Source of the DNA: Pseudophaeobacter arcticus DSM 23566
GTDB taxonomy: Bacteria > Pseudomonadota > Alphaproteobacteria > Rhodobacterales > Rhodobacteraceae
DNA length: 64,000 bases
Direction: 5' to 3'
Assembly (NCBI RefSeq): GCF_000473205.1
Contig: NZ_KI421507.1
Location: 717,934-781,933, forward strand
Shown: positions 47,487 to 56,698 of the stretch, in pieces
How the letters are laid out: every line of letters starts with the position of its first letter
Position numbering within the stretch: the stretch's first letter is position 1
Program-made: the position numbers and the translations under genes
Notes under the pieces: model-generated
Database searches by the model: none
Seen by the model: only the letters and a program-made list of their open reading frames with translations
What the model was told of the DNA's origin: nothing

Positions 47487-47687
47487 TCAGGCTGTGCAGA
47501 CCCGCAGCGCCATTGCAGACCGGGGAGGATGTTTATCCTTCCCGTCGGTACACAAATCTGTGTCGCACCTCGACGTGATTGGCGGTCTTTGGGCCGTTGT
47601 CCTATCCTGTTCTCAGGCGCGAGCTCTGCGCCGGAGGGGCCTGATTTAGCTGTCTGGGTCCCGGCTATGGAAACGGATAGGTCGGAT

Positions 47688-48098
47688 ATGAAAAACCTCT
47701 CACTTGCAGTTTTTACACTGGGCTTTCTGGGGGCGGCGGCGTCTGGTGTCAGTGCTTTTACATCCCGCGAGGGAAGCCGGGTGAATCCGGTTTCTGATAC
47801 GGTGTTTGAGGTGGTTCCGCTGGCTGGCGGTTCGGGGCGTAATTTCTGGTGTGCGGCCGGTGACTATGCACAGCGCGCGCTCAAGACCCCCTGGGAGGCG
47901 CATCTTTACATTTCCCGGTCTCATGGGCTGAGCGAAACAACAAACCGGCGTTCTGCGGTGCAGTTCACCCTGCAACCCGCGCTGGCCGGCTCCCCCGACA
48001 AAGGCGTCTTTGCCAGCGTCAACAGCTTGAGCCGTGGGAACAATATGCGGGTTCGAGATGCCTTTAGCCTGTGTAATCAATTGCCTGTTGGCTTTTGA
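47688..48098 (+). CDS. Exported two-cysteine protein, paralogue 2
   Basis: 136 aa. Signal peptide (about 1-23). Cys55 lies in NFWCAAGDYAQR, RRSAVQFTL at 88-96, Cys129 near the end. It is the closest relative of paralogue 1 (shared SRVNPVSD and VNPVND segments after the signal peptide). The genes are separated by about 200 bp, so each may have its own promoter. Confidence 0.78.
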   Translation: MKNLSLAVFTLGFLGAAASGVSAFTSREGSRVNPVSDTVFEVVPLAGGSGRNFWCAAGDYAQRALKTPWEAHLYISRSHGLSETTNRRSAVQFTLQPALAGSPDKGVFASVNSLSRGNNMRVRDAFSLCNQLPVGF

Positions 48099-48186
48099 CA
48101 GTCTGCCTTTGTCGATTGTGCCTGCGCCTGATATGATCCTTTTGGGAAATGCCAACGCGGAACCCAGCTAAAAGGTGGCCTTTTAA

Positions 48187-48630
48187 ATGCAGTGGAGCTT
48201 CAGAAAAAACGGAATACGATCGGGTCTGATAGCGGGGCTGCTGGGCAGTCTGATCTGTCTGCCTTTGAGCGCTCAGGCCTGGCGGGCCTGGAACCGCCAC
48301 GAGGTTCTGCCAGTCTCCGAAGGCGTCTGGGAGGTGGTCAGCAGAGTCGGGTCCGGCGCGCAGGACTATTGGTGTGGCATCGGTGATTTTGCCATTCGCC
48401 AACTGCGCAGCCAGGCGACCCAGCGGATCTATATCTGGCAGGAGATCGGCCCTTCGGTTAATCGTCCGGGCCGCAAATCGGTGCAGTTTTCACTGACGCC
48501 GCGACCGGGGAGCGACACCAGCACCCGCTACTCTCTCAGCGTGAAGATCCGGGGCGACAATCTGAACGCGGCGACAGCACGCAATTATTGTTACGATCGC
48601 TTTGATGATCCGCGCTTTCTTTTCAACTGA
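48187..48630 (+). CDS. Exported two-cysteine protein, paralogue 3
   Basis: 147 aa. Signal peptide with a longer basic start, cleavage about residue 31. Cys63 in DYWCGIGDFAIR, RKSVQFSL at 97-104, Cys135 near the end, spacing 72. It is the most diverged of the three. No domain is recognised. Confidence 0.77.
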   Translation: MQWSFRKNGIRSGLIAGLLGSLICLPLSAQAWRAWNRHEVLPVSEGVWEVVSRVGSGAQDYWCGIGDFAIRQLRSQATQRIYIWQEIGPSVNRPGRKSVQFSLTPRPGSDTSTRYSLSVKIRGDNLNAATARNYCYDRFDDPRFLFN

Positions 48631-48726
48631 CCGATCTGGAATCCCACTGGAATCCCACAGGGCGAGGCCGACAGCGACCCAAAGAGTCCCTTGCGAACCT
48701 CTGGGGTCTGGAGCAGAGCATAACCC

Positions 48727-49146
48727 ATGCAGAAACAGTTTCACATCCCCACCCGAGGTCCAGGGCTGTATGACATCACGCGTGAGCTGCAGGGCTGGCT
48801 GGCGGGTGCGGAGTGTAATCAGGGGCTGCTCACCCTGTTTGTGCGCCATACCTCTTGTTCGCTGTTGATACAGGAAAATGCTGACCCAGAGGTGCAAGAC
48901 GACCTGCAGGCCTTCTTCTCCCGTTTGGTGCCGCCCTCGACCCATCCCGCGATGGCCTATCTGCGCCACACCTATGAGGGCCCGGATGACATGCCGGCGC
49001 ATATCAAGGCGGCTTTGCTCCCGGTCAGCCTGTCGATCCCTATTTGCGATGGCACCTTGGCGCTGGGAACCTGGCAGGGGATCTATCTGTTTGAACACCG
49101 TGAGGCGCCGCACAGACGCCAGATCCTGGCGCATATCAGCGGCTGA
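48727..49146 (+). CDS. YjbQ-family protein (UPF0047)
   Basis: 139 aa. Conserved segments include LFVRHTSCSLLIQENADP, the histidine-containing HTYEGPDDMPAHIKAALL, and GTWQGIYLFEHR. This family is annotated as secondary thiamine-phosphate synthase from complementation data; the physiological role is uncertain. It stands alone before nrdR. Confidence 0.93.
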   Translation: MQKQFHIPTRGPGLYDITRELQGWLAGAECNQGLLTLFVRHTSCSLLIQENADPEVQDDLQAFFSRLVPPSTHPAMAYLRHTYEGPDDMPAHIKAALLPVSLSIPICDGTLALGTWQGIYLFEHREAPHRRQILAHISG

Positions 49147-49206
49147 GCCGCTTGATTTAGCGGTTGCATTTCCCCACTACCCAATTCCTAGCGGCTGGCC
49201 TATAGT

Positions 49207-49215
49207 TGTGGATAA
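49207..49215 (-). promoter_or_regulatory. Perfect DnaA box before nrdR
   Basis: TGTGGATAA, the reverse complement of the consensus DnaA 9-mer TTATCCACA, about 52 bp upstream of the nrdR ATG. A consensus 9-mer by chance is possible, but its place in a promoter region of a DNA-precursor regulator is suggestive. Confidence 0.55.
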
Positions 49216-49266
49216 CTGTGCGGGCTTTAGCACAAATGGCTGGTATTAGGAAAAGGGGATCCGCAG

Positions 49267-49734
49267 ATGCGTTGTCCGTTTTGCGGGAATATCGATACTC
49301 AGGTGAAGGATTCACGCCCCGCCGAGGATCACGTTTCAATCCGTCGGCGTCGGTTCTGCCCTGCATGTGGTGGCCGGTTCACCACCTATGAGCGGGTGCA
49401 GCTGCGCGACCTGGTGGTGGTGAAAACCAATGGCAAACGCGAGGATTTTGATCGCGACAAGCTGGAGCGCTCAATCCGCATTTCGATGCAAAAGCGCCCC
49501 ATTGATCCCGAACGCATTGATCAGATGATTTCGGGTATTGTGCGACGGCTGGAAAGCATGGGGGAGACGGATATCTCATCCAGCAAGATCGGCGAGATCG
49601 TCATGGAGGCGCTGGCCCGGATCGACACCGTGGCCTATGTCCGCTTTGCCAGTGTCTACAAGAACTTCCAGGCGGCAGATGATTTTGAGGATTTTGTGCA
49701 CGAACTGCGCCCCGACTCACCCAGAGAAGAGTGA
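49267..49734 (+). CDS. nrdR: Transcriptional repressor of ribonucleotide reductase genes
   Basis: 155 aa. The zinc ribbon is Cys3, Cys6, Cys31 and Cys34 ([20 protein letters not shown]). The ATP-cone domain covers about 49-139 ([16 protein letters not shown]). It senses ATP/dATP and represses nrd operons. It begins the nrdR-ribD segment. Confidence 0.97.
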   Translation: MRCPFCGNIDTQVKDSRPAEDHVSIRRRRFCPACGGRFTTYERVQLRDLVVVKTNGKREDFDRDKLERSIRISMQKRPIDPERIDQMISGIVRRLESMGETDISSSKIGEIVMEALARIDTVAYVRFASVYKNFQAADDFEDFVHELRPDSPREE

Positions 49735-49815
49735 CGTGTCTCTGGTCCCAATGCTCTGATCAAGAGCTTGCGGTGGTTAGGTAAAGACACGAGACTGTAC
49801 TTACAGACCTGTTTT

Positions 49816-49848
49816 GCGCCCGGATTGGCATAGGCCTGATCCGGGCGC
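49816..49848. repeat. Perfect 10 bp inverted repeat between nrdR and ribD
   Basis: GCGCCCGGAT and ATCCGGGCGC around a 13-base loop. There is no T-run after it. It could be an attenuator-like or processing hairpin. It does not show the conserved FMN-riboswitch core. Confidence 0.7.
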
Positions 49849-49877
49849 GTGCGCGATAACTGATAGGCGGGCGAGAC

Positions 49878-50975
49878 GTGACCCAAACGGATACTCGATT
49901 TATGGCTCTGGCGCTGTCGCTTGGGCGGCGTGGCCAGGGCAATTGCTGGCCCAACCCTGCGGTTGGCTGTGTCTTGGTGCGCGAGGGGCGCATTGTTGGT
50001 CGGGGCTGGACCCAACCCGGTGGTCGCCCCCATGCCGAGGTCATGGCGCTGAGCCAGGCTGGTGCCTTGGCACGCGGCGCCACCGCCTATGTCACCCTGG
50101 AACCCTGCGCCCATCACGGCAATACACCGCCCTGTGCCCAGGCGCTGATTGACGCCGGGATTGCCCGGATGGTGGCCGCTGTTGGCGATAGCGATCCACG
50201 GGTCTCGGGGCAGGGGTTCGAGATGCTGCGTCAGGCGGGGATCGAGGTTCAGGTCGGGGTGCTGGCAGAACAGGCCGGGCGCGATCACGCCGGGTTTTTC
50301 TACAAGACAGAGCAGGGGCGCCCACTGGTGACCCTAAAGATGGCCAGCAGTTTTGATGGTCGTATTGCCACCGGATCGGGGCAAAGCAAATGGATCACCG
50401 GGCCCGAAGCCCGCCGCGCGGTTCACGCGATGCGCGCGCGCCATGATGCGGTCATGGTGGGGGCGGGCACGGCGCGGGCGGATGATCCCTCGCTGACGGT
50501 GCGTGACCTCGGGATCGAACATCAGCCGGTGCGAGTGGTGATCTCCCGGCATCTGGATTTACCTTTGATCAGTCAGCTGGCCACCTCTGCCGCTGAAGTG
50601 CCGCTCTGGCTGTGCCATGGGCAGGGGGCGGATATTGAACGTAAAAAAGCCTGGGAGGGCCTTGGCGCGCGCCTGTTGCCCTGTGCCAGTCACGGCGTGC
50701 AGCTGGATCCGCATGATATCCTGCAACAGCTGGGACATGCCGGGCTGACGCGGGTCTTCTGCGAAGGCGGCAGCGCGCTTGCGGCTTCGCTGCTGGCCTT
50801 TGATCTGGTGGATGAGCTGATCGGCTTTACCGCCGGTCTGGGCATTGGCGCCGAGGGGTTGCCCTCGATTGGGGCCCTGGGGCTACATAGTCTGGAGGCT
50901 GCCAACAGGTTCAATCTGATTGAAACCAGCCCTGTGGGCGCGGATGTAATGCACCGCTGGCGGCGGGCGGAGTAG
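49878..50975 (+). CDS. ribD: Bifunctional diaminohydroxyphosphoribosylaminopyrimidine deaminase / uracil reductase
   Basis: 365 aa. The deaminase domain has zinc ligands His52 (HAEVMAL), Cys77 and Cys86 (EPCAHHGNTPPC). The reductase domain begins about residue 150 (TLKMASSFDGRIATGSGQSKWITG). It performs the second and third steps of riboflavin synthesis. The start is GTG. Its usual partner ribE lies 5 kb downstream, beyond a reverse-strand capsule block. Confidence 0.96.
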   Translation: MTQTDTRFMALALSLGRRGQGNCWPNPAVGCVLVREGRIVGRGWTQPGGRPHAEVMALSQAGALARGATAYVTLEPCAHHGNTPPCAQALIDAGIARMVAAVGDSDPRVSGQGFEMLRQAGIEVQVGVLAEQAGRDHAGFFYKTEQGRPLVTLKMASSFDGRIATGSGQSKWITGPEARRAVHAMRARHDAVMVGAGTARADDPSLTVRDLGIEHQPVRVVISRHLDLPLISQLATSAAEVPLWLCHGQGADIERKKAWEGLGARLLPCASHGVQLDPHDILQQLGHAGLTRVFCEGGSALAASLLAFDLVDELIGFTAGLGIGAEGLPSIGALGLHSLEAANRFNLIETSPVGADVMHRWRRAE

Positions 50976-51068
50976 GGCGGCGGACCGCCCGGATGAGCCC
51001 CCTCCCCATTCTGACCCCATCCAGTCCCCATCTTGGCCCAGTCTTGGCTCCGTCGTACTAACCCTGTC

Positions 51069-53105
51069 CTAATCCCGTCGCCACAAAGGTGCATAGGTGG
51101 CAAAGATCCCTTGCAGCTTTGACAGGGAGCGGTTGCCCAGACTGGGCTGCGGCAGCTCCCCCGAAATCAGCCGCTCCACCACCACTTCGGGCGGGCAGGG
51201 GCGATTGGTGATGGGGTCAAAATAGCGCGGGTAATCAATCAATACCGCATGGGCCAGGCCCAGCAGATCAGGCCGAGCTGTGCGCCAGCGCGGCGCGGGA
51301 ACTTTGTCGGTGGTGAGCCCCCAGCCAGCATAAAAGGGCATACCCAGCGTGGTGACCTTGGCGCCGCGCAACAGTGCCTCAAAACCCAAGAGCGAGGTCA
51401 TGGTCCAGACCTCCTGCACCATATCCAGCAGCGCCATTGGATCGCTGTTGCTGGCCACCACATCGGCCAGGTTTTCTGGAACCCCGGTCTCTGGCAGGCC
51501 GCCAGGGCGTAGCCCAGCTTCGACGTCCGGGTGGGGTTTGTAGATGATCACCGCCTTTGGGTTGGCTTTGCGGGTGGCGCGCAGCAAGTCCAGATTGCTC
51601 TTGATCCGCCCGCCCCCGGCCTTGATCGAGGCGTCATCCTCTACCTGTCCTGGCACCAGGATACGGTGGCCTTCGGGCAGTGTTGGGGCCTCTCCGGCCA
51701 GGTTGTATTTGGACAGGCTGTGGCGGATCAGCTGCTGGATCAGGGCCTCAATGCGCAGGGCCTCGGCGGGGCCCAGATCGGCGCGCTGGGTGATCAGATC
51801 ATCCAGATCCGAAGGTTGCCGGGGGTCGTAGTAGATGCCCTGGCGATCCAGCACCAGCGACATCGGTGGTACCAGATTGGCGCCCAATCCGCGTGAGCGC
51901 AGAAAGCCGTCTTCGACGCGGGTGGCACCGGCATGGGTCTTGGTCTCTGCTTTGCTGGCCCAGACCATCCAGTTGCGCCCGCTCTTGCGGGCCTCCTCTG
52001 GATCTTCAGTGAATTCCAGTTTCCGGGTTTGGCCAAAGAACCCCTGCAGCGGTTTGCGTTTCCACAGCCGCATGCCAGAGGCCACCCAGCCGGCCCGGTC
52101 CTGACGCCAGGCGCGGGTGTGGGCCTCCAGGCTGTCGATGACCCGCTCCAGCTCGCACAGGCGGTCATTGTAGGGATCATACCAGGTGGGATAGAGAAAC
52201 ATCGCTGCCGAAAACAACTGTGGGCGGGTGAGTTTACGCTGTCGACGCGCCAGCGGGTCTTCGTCCTGGGTCAGACCCCAGCCAGCATAGAAAGGCTGGC
52301 CAAAGACGCGCGGCTTGTGACCGGCCAGAATGGCCTCAAAGCCAAGCTGCGAAGACACGGTATAGACCGCAATTGCCCCTTCCAGCAGCCCCCAGGGAGA
52401 CACCGCATCGCTGAACATCTCGACCCGGCCCTGTGCGTCTTTGTCGGTGAAATGCCCAGGCCGGTGGCCGGCGCGGGTTTCCGGGTGGGTCTTGATCAGA
52501 ATGCGGGCGCCGGGGTGTTCTTGCTGGGCAAAGACCAGCATCTCGCAAAACCGGGCGCGGTCGGCTCTGGAGGCGGTGACAGAGGCGTCGCCGCGCAGCT
52601 GGTCCACCACCAGCACATAGCCGGGATCCGGCAGCGGCGCACTGGGCAGAAAGGCGTTGTATTTGCTCAGATGTGCGTCCTGCAAGCGGCCAATGGCATT
52701 GCGGGCGCGGCGCATCATATGGCTGTCATCCAGGGGATGGCGCGCCAGCAGCTCTTCCAGATCTGACGGCTGGGAGGGGTCAAAATGCGGCCCCCGGCGG
52801 TCCAGCAGCAGCCCCAGGGGCGGCTCTCCTCCCGCGCGACCGGGGTGGATTGAGCGCAAAAAGGCGTCTTCGACATGCAGCAGGTCAGCGCCGTATTTGG
52901 CGGCGACAGCGCGGCCACGATGGGCCGTGGGAGAGTTGCCCCAGATGCCCACAAGATCGTTTTCCTGCGGCAGCCCAAGACGGATGTTATACCCCGCCAG
53001 ACCAAGGATCCGGCGCAGCCGTGACTGGGTGACAAAGCCACCATTGTAAACAAAAAGCCGGGAGCCTTGGCCCCCGGCTTTTGATATGGCTGTTGCGCCG
53101 ATCAT
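51069..53105 (-). CDS. KpsC-like capsule beta-Kdo transferase
   Basis: 678 aa with two homologous halves. Both contain the KpsC motif VEDAFLRS / VEDGFLRSRG and a LDxxGxxxDPxxPSDLxxL segment (about 82-140 and 395-450). KpsC builds the poly-Kdo linker that anchors group 2 capsules to lipid. The start at 53105 lies four bases after the upstream stop; the longer frame is not needed. It is the last gene of the capsule block. Confidence 0.9.
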   Translation of the reverse strand: MIGATAISKAGGQGSRLFVYNGGFVTQSRLRRILGLAGYNIRLGLPQENDLVGIWGNSPTAHRGRAVAAKYGADLLHVEDAFLRSIHPGRAGGEPPLGLLLDRRGPHFDPSQPSDLEELLARHPLDDSHMMRRARNAIGRLQDAHLSKYNAFLPSAPLPDPGYVLVVDQLRGDASVTASRADRARFCEMLVFAQQEHPGARILIKTHPETRAGHRPGHFTDKDAQGRVEMFSDAVSPWGLLEGAIAVYTVSSQLGFEAILAGHKPRVFGQPFYAGWGLTQDEDPLARRQRKLTRPQLFSAAMFLYPTWYDPYNDRLCELERVIDSLEAHTRAWRQDRAGWVASGMRLWKRKPLQGFFGQTRKLEFTEDPEEARKSGRNWMVWASKAETKTHAGATRVEDGFLRSRGLGANLVPPMSLVLDRQGIYYDPRQPSDLDDLITQRADLGPAEALRIEALIQQLIRHSLSKYNLAGEAPTLPEGHRILVPGQVEDDASIKAGGGRIKSNLDLLRATRKANPKAVIIYKPHPDVEAGLRPGGLPETGVPENLADVVASNSDPMALLDMVQEVWTMTSLLGFEALLRGAKVTTLGMPFYAGWGLTTDKVPAPRWRTARPDLLGLAHAVLIDYPRYFDPITNRPCPPEVVVERLISGELPQPSLGNRSLSKLQGIFATYAPLWRRD

Positions 53106-53109
53106 ATCC

Positions 53110-54243
53110 TCAGCCGCCAAACAGCGTCTCAACACTGGCGAGAGGTGTCAGCGGGCTGGCCAGCAGCGAAATGGTCTTGGTCCACTGGGCATATGGGGCT
53201 TCGGTGACATAAAGCGTGTCTTCGTCACGCACCACAAAGTCACGGGCGATGAACAACCCGTTGGGCTGGGTCAGGTTCAACACATAGACCATCCGCTGTG
53301 CCCCAATCAGATCGTCGCGCCCCAGAACCTGATTGGCGATTTCTGCCGGTTCGTTGCGAAAGATAAAGACCCCGGTGGGATCAGAGGTGGTGGAGATTAG
53401 GCCGCCAACCTGGGCGATGGCTTCCAGCGCTGACAGATCCTGGCTTTCAAACGGCACCCGCGCCTGCGCACTGGTGGCCCCAAGGGCCGTAAACGAGCGA
53501 CTGTCGGCCTCAACCAGAATGCGGTCGCCGCCGCGCAGGGCGATGTCCAGCTCGGGGTGATTAAACAGATCCTGGAACCAGATCTTCCCCTGTTCATTGC
53601 CGCGGATCACGGTGACCTGGGCAATTTCCGGTTCAATAGCCACACCGCCGGCCCGGGCCAGCATGGTGGACAGTGTCCGGGTCGGACGCTCGATGGCATA
53701 GACACCCTGGCCACCCACGGCGCCCGTCAGGCTGACGGTGGAACCATCCCCGGCCACACGGCGCACCTGCACCTGCGGGTCGGGGGTTTGATCTTCGAGC
53801 TTTTTGGTGATTTCCGCCCGCAGCTGTTCCGGCGTGTTGCCTGCGGCGCGCAGCCGCCCGGCATAGGGCACAAAAATATAGCCCGCACTGTCGACCTGTA
53901 CTTCTTCGAGAGCGGTGGCGTTGCTGGCCTCATTGGCCAACAGCCCGTCATCGACGTTTTCCCAGATGGTCAGCCCCAAAACATCGCCGGGACGGATGGT
54001 ATCCGAGGTCAGGCGCCCGGCATTGACAAAGCTGCTGGAGAAGCCAAGTGCCGGAACCACAGCCGTGGCACGGGTGACGCGGTCGTTGACGGAGACGACA
54101 AAGGCGTCGCCTTGCTTCTGCACCGATCCGGCAAAGATCTGGCGTTTGTTGGGGCCAACTTTAGGCAAGCCGCAAGACGCCGCAAGCGTCAATGCAGCGA
54201 GAATCGCCACGGGCCGCACCCAGGAGAGGGGGACGTTTTTCAC
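53110..54243 (-). CDS. Wza/KpsD-type polysaccharide export lipoprotein
   Basis: 377 aa. GTG start preceded by GAGGAG. Lipoprotein signal with LAASC (Cys24). A Poly_export domain follows (RPGDVLGLTIWE at about 84-95 and the VQVDSAGYIFVPYAGRL segment), then SLBB-type repeats. It forms the outer-membrane channel for the polysaccharide. kpsM/kpsT/kpsE are not in the window. Confidence 0.92.
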   Translation of the reverse strand: MKNVPLSWVRPVAILAALTLAASCGLPKVGPNKRQIFAGSVQKQGDAFVVSVNDRVTRATAVVPALGFSSSFVNAGRLTSDTIRPGDVLGLTIWENVDDGLLANEASNATALEEVQVDSAGYIFVPYAGRLRAAGNTPEQLRAEITKKLEDQTPDPQVQVRRVAGDGSTVSLTGAVGGQGVYAIERPTRTLSTMLARAGGVAIEPEIAQVTVIRGNEQGKIWFQDLFNHPELDIALRGGDRILVEADSRSFTALGATSAQARVPFESQDLSALEAIAQVGGLISTTSDPTGVFIFRNEPAEIANQVLGRDDLIGAQRMVYVLNLTQPNGLFIARDFVVRDEDTLYVTEAPYAQWTKTISLLASPLTPLASVETLFGG

Positions 54244-54338
54244 TGCTCGGTCTCCTCGACCTATTATTATTCTGCCTCAGTTTTTTTGCCAAACTAGCGC
54301 GGTCTGTAGAGAAAATCCAGTCTTGCGAGAGGTTTCGC

Positions 54339-55631
54339 TCAGTGGACCAGCGATAACTGTTGCCGCGGAGCCGCTGTGCCATGGCGTAGCGCATCATAGG
54401 GATCATGAGGTGACAGCATCATATCAACAACATGGCGCAACAATTGGCGGCGCCCAGAGCGGGAATAAAATCCTCCCGGCACCTGCGAGGTTTCCAGCAG
54501 GTAGCGCCGGTAGTCCTTATAGGCGCGGTTGTCCGGGCGGGCTGGTGCGGCAAAGAACTGGGCCAGAGGCTGAGTCGAGGTGAAGGCCTCTTTGTCATAC
54601 ACCGCATCGCCAAAAACCTTGAGCGGGATGCCGCGCCACAGAACCTGCTGGCCGGCGGTGGAGTTGACCGTAACGGCGGTGCGGGCCTCGTTCAGCAGCT
54701 CTGCCAATTTGCCGCCACGCACATAGTGCACGCGATCCTGAATACCATGCTCACGGGCCAGGCGTCGCAGGTCTTGGCGGATCGGGCTGCGACCATCTTC
54801 CAGCGGATGGGCCTTGATCACCAGATGATGGTGGCGCGGGGCGCCAGCGGCAAAGCCTGAAATCACCTCGGCCAAAAAGCTGCTCATACTGTCAAAGGGG
54901 GAATGCATCTGAAACGAGCTGTCATGTTCCAATTGTAACAGCGCCAGATGATAGGGAAAGCCACCGTTGCGAATGCGCCTGGTGGCAAGGCGACGCTCAA
55001 GCGCCTGCGTGGGCATCAGCACCAGCCGTTTGAGGTATAGCTGAAACTCGCGGGTGACAGGCAGGGCGCGATGTGGTTGGAAATTGCGGTATTTGCGGTT
55101 CCAGAACATGACAAACCAGTGATACAGCGCGCCATAGAATATATGCTGACGCATATCGCCCCAATGGGAGGGCGGCAGCGGCGCTTCCATATCCGAGAGC
55201 GCCAAGGCGGCCTGCATCTCGGCCACATCTGTCCGCATCAGCCGCGAATGACCATTAGAGCCATCCCGTTCGTAAGTGACCCAATAGGGGCGCAGGTATC
55301 CCTCTTCAAAAACATGCACCCGCAACCCCAGGGCCTGGGCCGTGGCGATCGCCTCAGCATGGATCGGCCGGGTGTCTCCGTAGAGAACGATATCAGTGAC
55401 GTTTTTGTCCTGGCAGGTCTGTTCAAAAAACCCTTTCCAGTCCGCTAGGTTGCCGCGAAAGGGCAGATACTGGGTCTTGTCGCGCCAAAAGACCTGATCG
55501 CCCGCGTTAAAACCGATGCGCCAAACGTCGCAACCCGCAGTGCGTAACATCCGGCCCAGGGCGTTGAAGAACGGCCCATGTGGTCCCTGAAGGAACAGAA
55601 AGACGGGTTGGAGGGGGCTGCTGTGTTGCAT
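54339..55631 (-). CDS. KpsS-like capsule beta-Kdo transferase
   Basis: 430 aa. The opening segment FLFLQGPHGPFFNALGRML is typical of KpsS. HVFEEGYLRPYWVTYERDG and the region VIKAHPLEDGR are further family motifs. With KpsC it synthesises the Kdo linker of capsular polysaccharide. It is the first of three reverse-strand genes. Confidence 0.92.
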   Translation of the reverse strand: MQHSSPLQPVFLFLQGPHGPFFNALGRMLRTAGCDVWRIGFNAGDQVFWRDKTQYLPFRGNLADWKGFFEQTCQDKNVTDIVLYGDTRPIHAEAIATAQALGLRVHVFEEGYLRPYWVTYERDGSNGHSRLMRTDVAEMQAALALSDMEAPLPPSHWGDMRQHIFYGALYHWFVMFWNRKYRNFQPHRALPVTREFQLYLKRLVLMPTQALERRLATRRIRNGGFPYHLALLQLEHDSSFQMHSPFDSMSSFLAEVISGFAAGAPRHHHLVIKAHPLEDGRSPIRQDLRRLAREHGIQDRVHYVRGGKLAELLNEARTAVTVNSTAGQQVLWRGIPLKVFGDAVYDKEAFTSTQPLAQFFAAPARPDNRAYKDYRRYLLETSQVPGGFYSRSGRRQLLRHVVDMMLSPHDPYDALRHGTAAPRQQLSLVH

Positions 55632-55970
55632 CAGATATGGGGCTTTGGCGGTAAAGGTTTTGCTAATCTAGCGCCGGATACTAGCACCGGACTGGGGCAT
55701 AACTATGACTGGGATAGGCAACAAGGGTTTAGCCTCACTTTAGGGCCATTGCAAAGGGCGCGGCAAGGCCAACCTCAGGGCCAACCACGGGGGGCCAACC
55801 CCAGGGCATGTCGCAGGGCTGTGTTGGGCCGACCTGCATCCCATCCCAACGGATCTCTTCGCGGGGCAAAGGCGGTGCGCATTGCGGGGAGGGCTTGTAG
55901 AGCGGGGGCGGCTTGGGCTACCTCTGCGACAGGAAACCCCCGCCGTAGCCACAGCCTAGGAGGCCTTACG
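55632..55970. other. 339 bp divergent region between kpsS and ribE
   Basis: It contains three copies of GGCCAACC (55767, 55779, 55793). I looked for an FMN riboswitch core before ribE and did not find one. A long open frame runs through it in the ribE frame but has no credible start. Confidence 0.5.
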
Positions 55971-56558
55971 ATGTTCACCGGTATCGTCACTGACATTGGA
56001 ACCATTGCCCAGCTGGATCAGCAGGGGGATCTGCGCGCACGCATTTCCACCCATTATGATACTGCAGGCATTGATCTTGGCGCCTCGATTGCCTCGGACG
56101 GGGTCTGTCTCACGGTGATCGAGCTGGGCACTGATTGGTATGATGTGCAAATCTCCGCCGAAACAGTGTCAAAGACAAATATCGCCGCTTGGAGCATCGG
56201 CAAGCGGGTCAATCTGGAACGGGCCCTCAAGGTCGGCGATGAACTGGGCGGGCATATCGTTTCGGGCCATGTGGATGGGGTTGCCGAGGTGGTGGAGCTC
56301 CACGATGAGGGCGATAGCACCCGCGTTACCCTGCGCGCGCCCAAAGCGCTGGCACGCTTTATCGCGCCCAAGGGATCTGTCGCCTTGAACGGCACTTCGC
56401 TGACAGTGAACGATGTGCAGGGCTGTGATTTTGGCATCAATTTCATCCCCCACACCAAAGAGGTCACCACCTGGGGAGAGGTAAAACTGGGCGACCAGGT
56501 CAATCTTGAGATCGACACCCTGGCGCGTTATGTGGCGCGGTTGCACGAGGCGGGCTGA
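55971..56558 (+). CDS. ribE: Riboflavin synthase alpha chain
   Basis: 195 aa. Two lumazine-binding repeats are visible (MFTGIVTDIGTIAQL at the start; HIVSGHVDGVAEV in the second). It dismutates dimethylribityllumazine to riboflavin. TAGGAGG precedes the ATG at 55971. Confidence 0.96.
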   Translation: MFTGIVTDIGTIAQLDQQGDLRARISTHYDTAGIDLGASIASDGVCLTVIELGTDWYDVQISAETVSKTNIAAWSIGKRVNLERALKVGDELGGHIVSGHVDGVAEVVELHDEGDSTRVTLRAPKALARFIAPKGSVALNGTSLTVNDVQGCDFGINFIPHTKEVTTWGEVKLGDQVNLEIDTLARYVARLHEAG

Positions 56559-56610
56559 CAGGCCAAAACCGCGCCCGACTGGCGCTGTCCGACATCACAT
56601 CTTTCCCTCT

Positions 56611-56640
56611 TTTCATCTTACCCAAAATACCTCGGGGTGA
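56611..56640 (-). repeat. Dispersed intergenic repeat, copy 3
   Basis: On the reverse strand: CCCCGAGGTATTTTGGGTAAG then ATGAAA, matching the TATTTTGGGTAAGATGAA core of copy 2. It is followed by GAGGGGCAGAGCCCCTC, a short hairpin, in the 140 bp spacer between convergent ribE and the racemase gene. Confidence 0.65.
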
Positions 56641-56698
56641 GGCCGCAGGCCGAGGGGCAGAGCCCCTCAACCCTCACAGCATTCCCGCGGCCTTGCCG

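Noticed and set aside
55632..55970. FMN riboswitch before ribE
   Set aside because: The conserved RFN core was not found; only GGCCAACC repeats are present.
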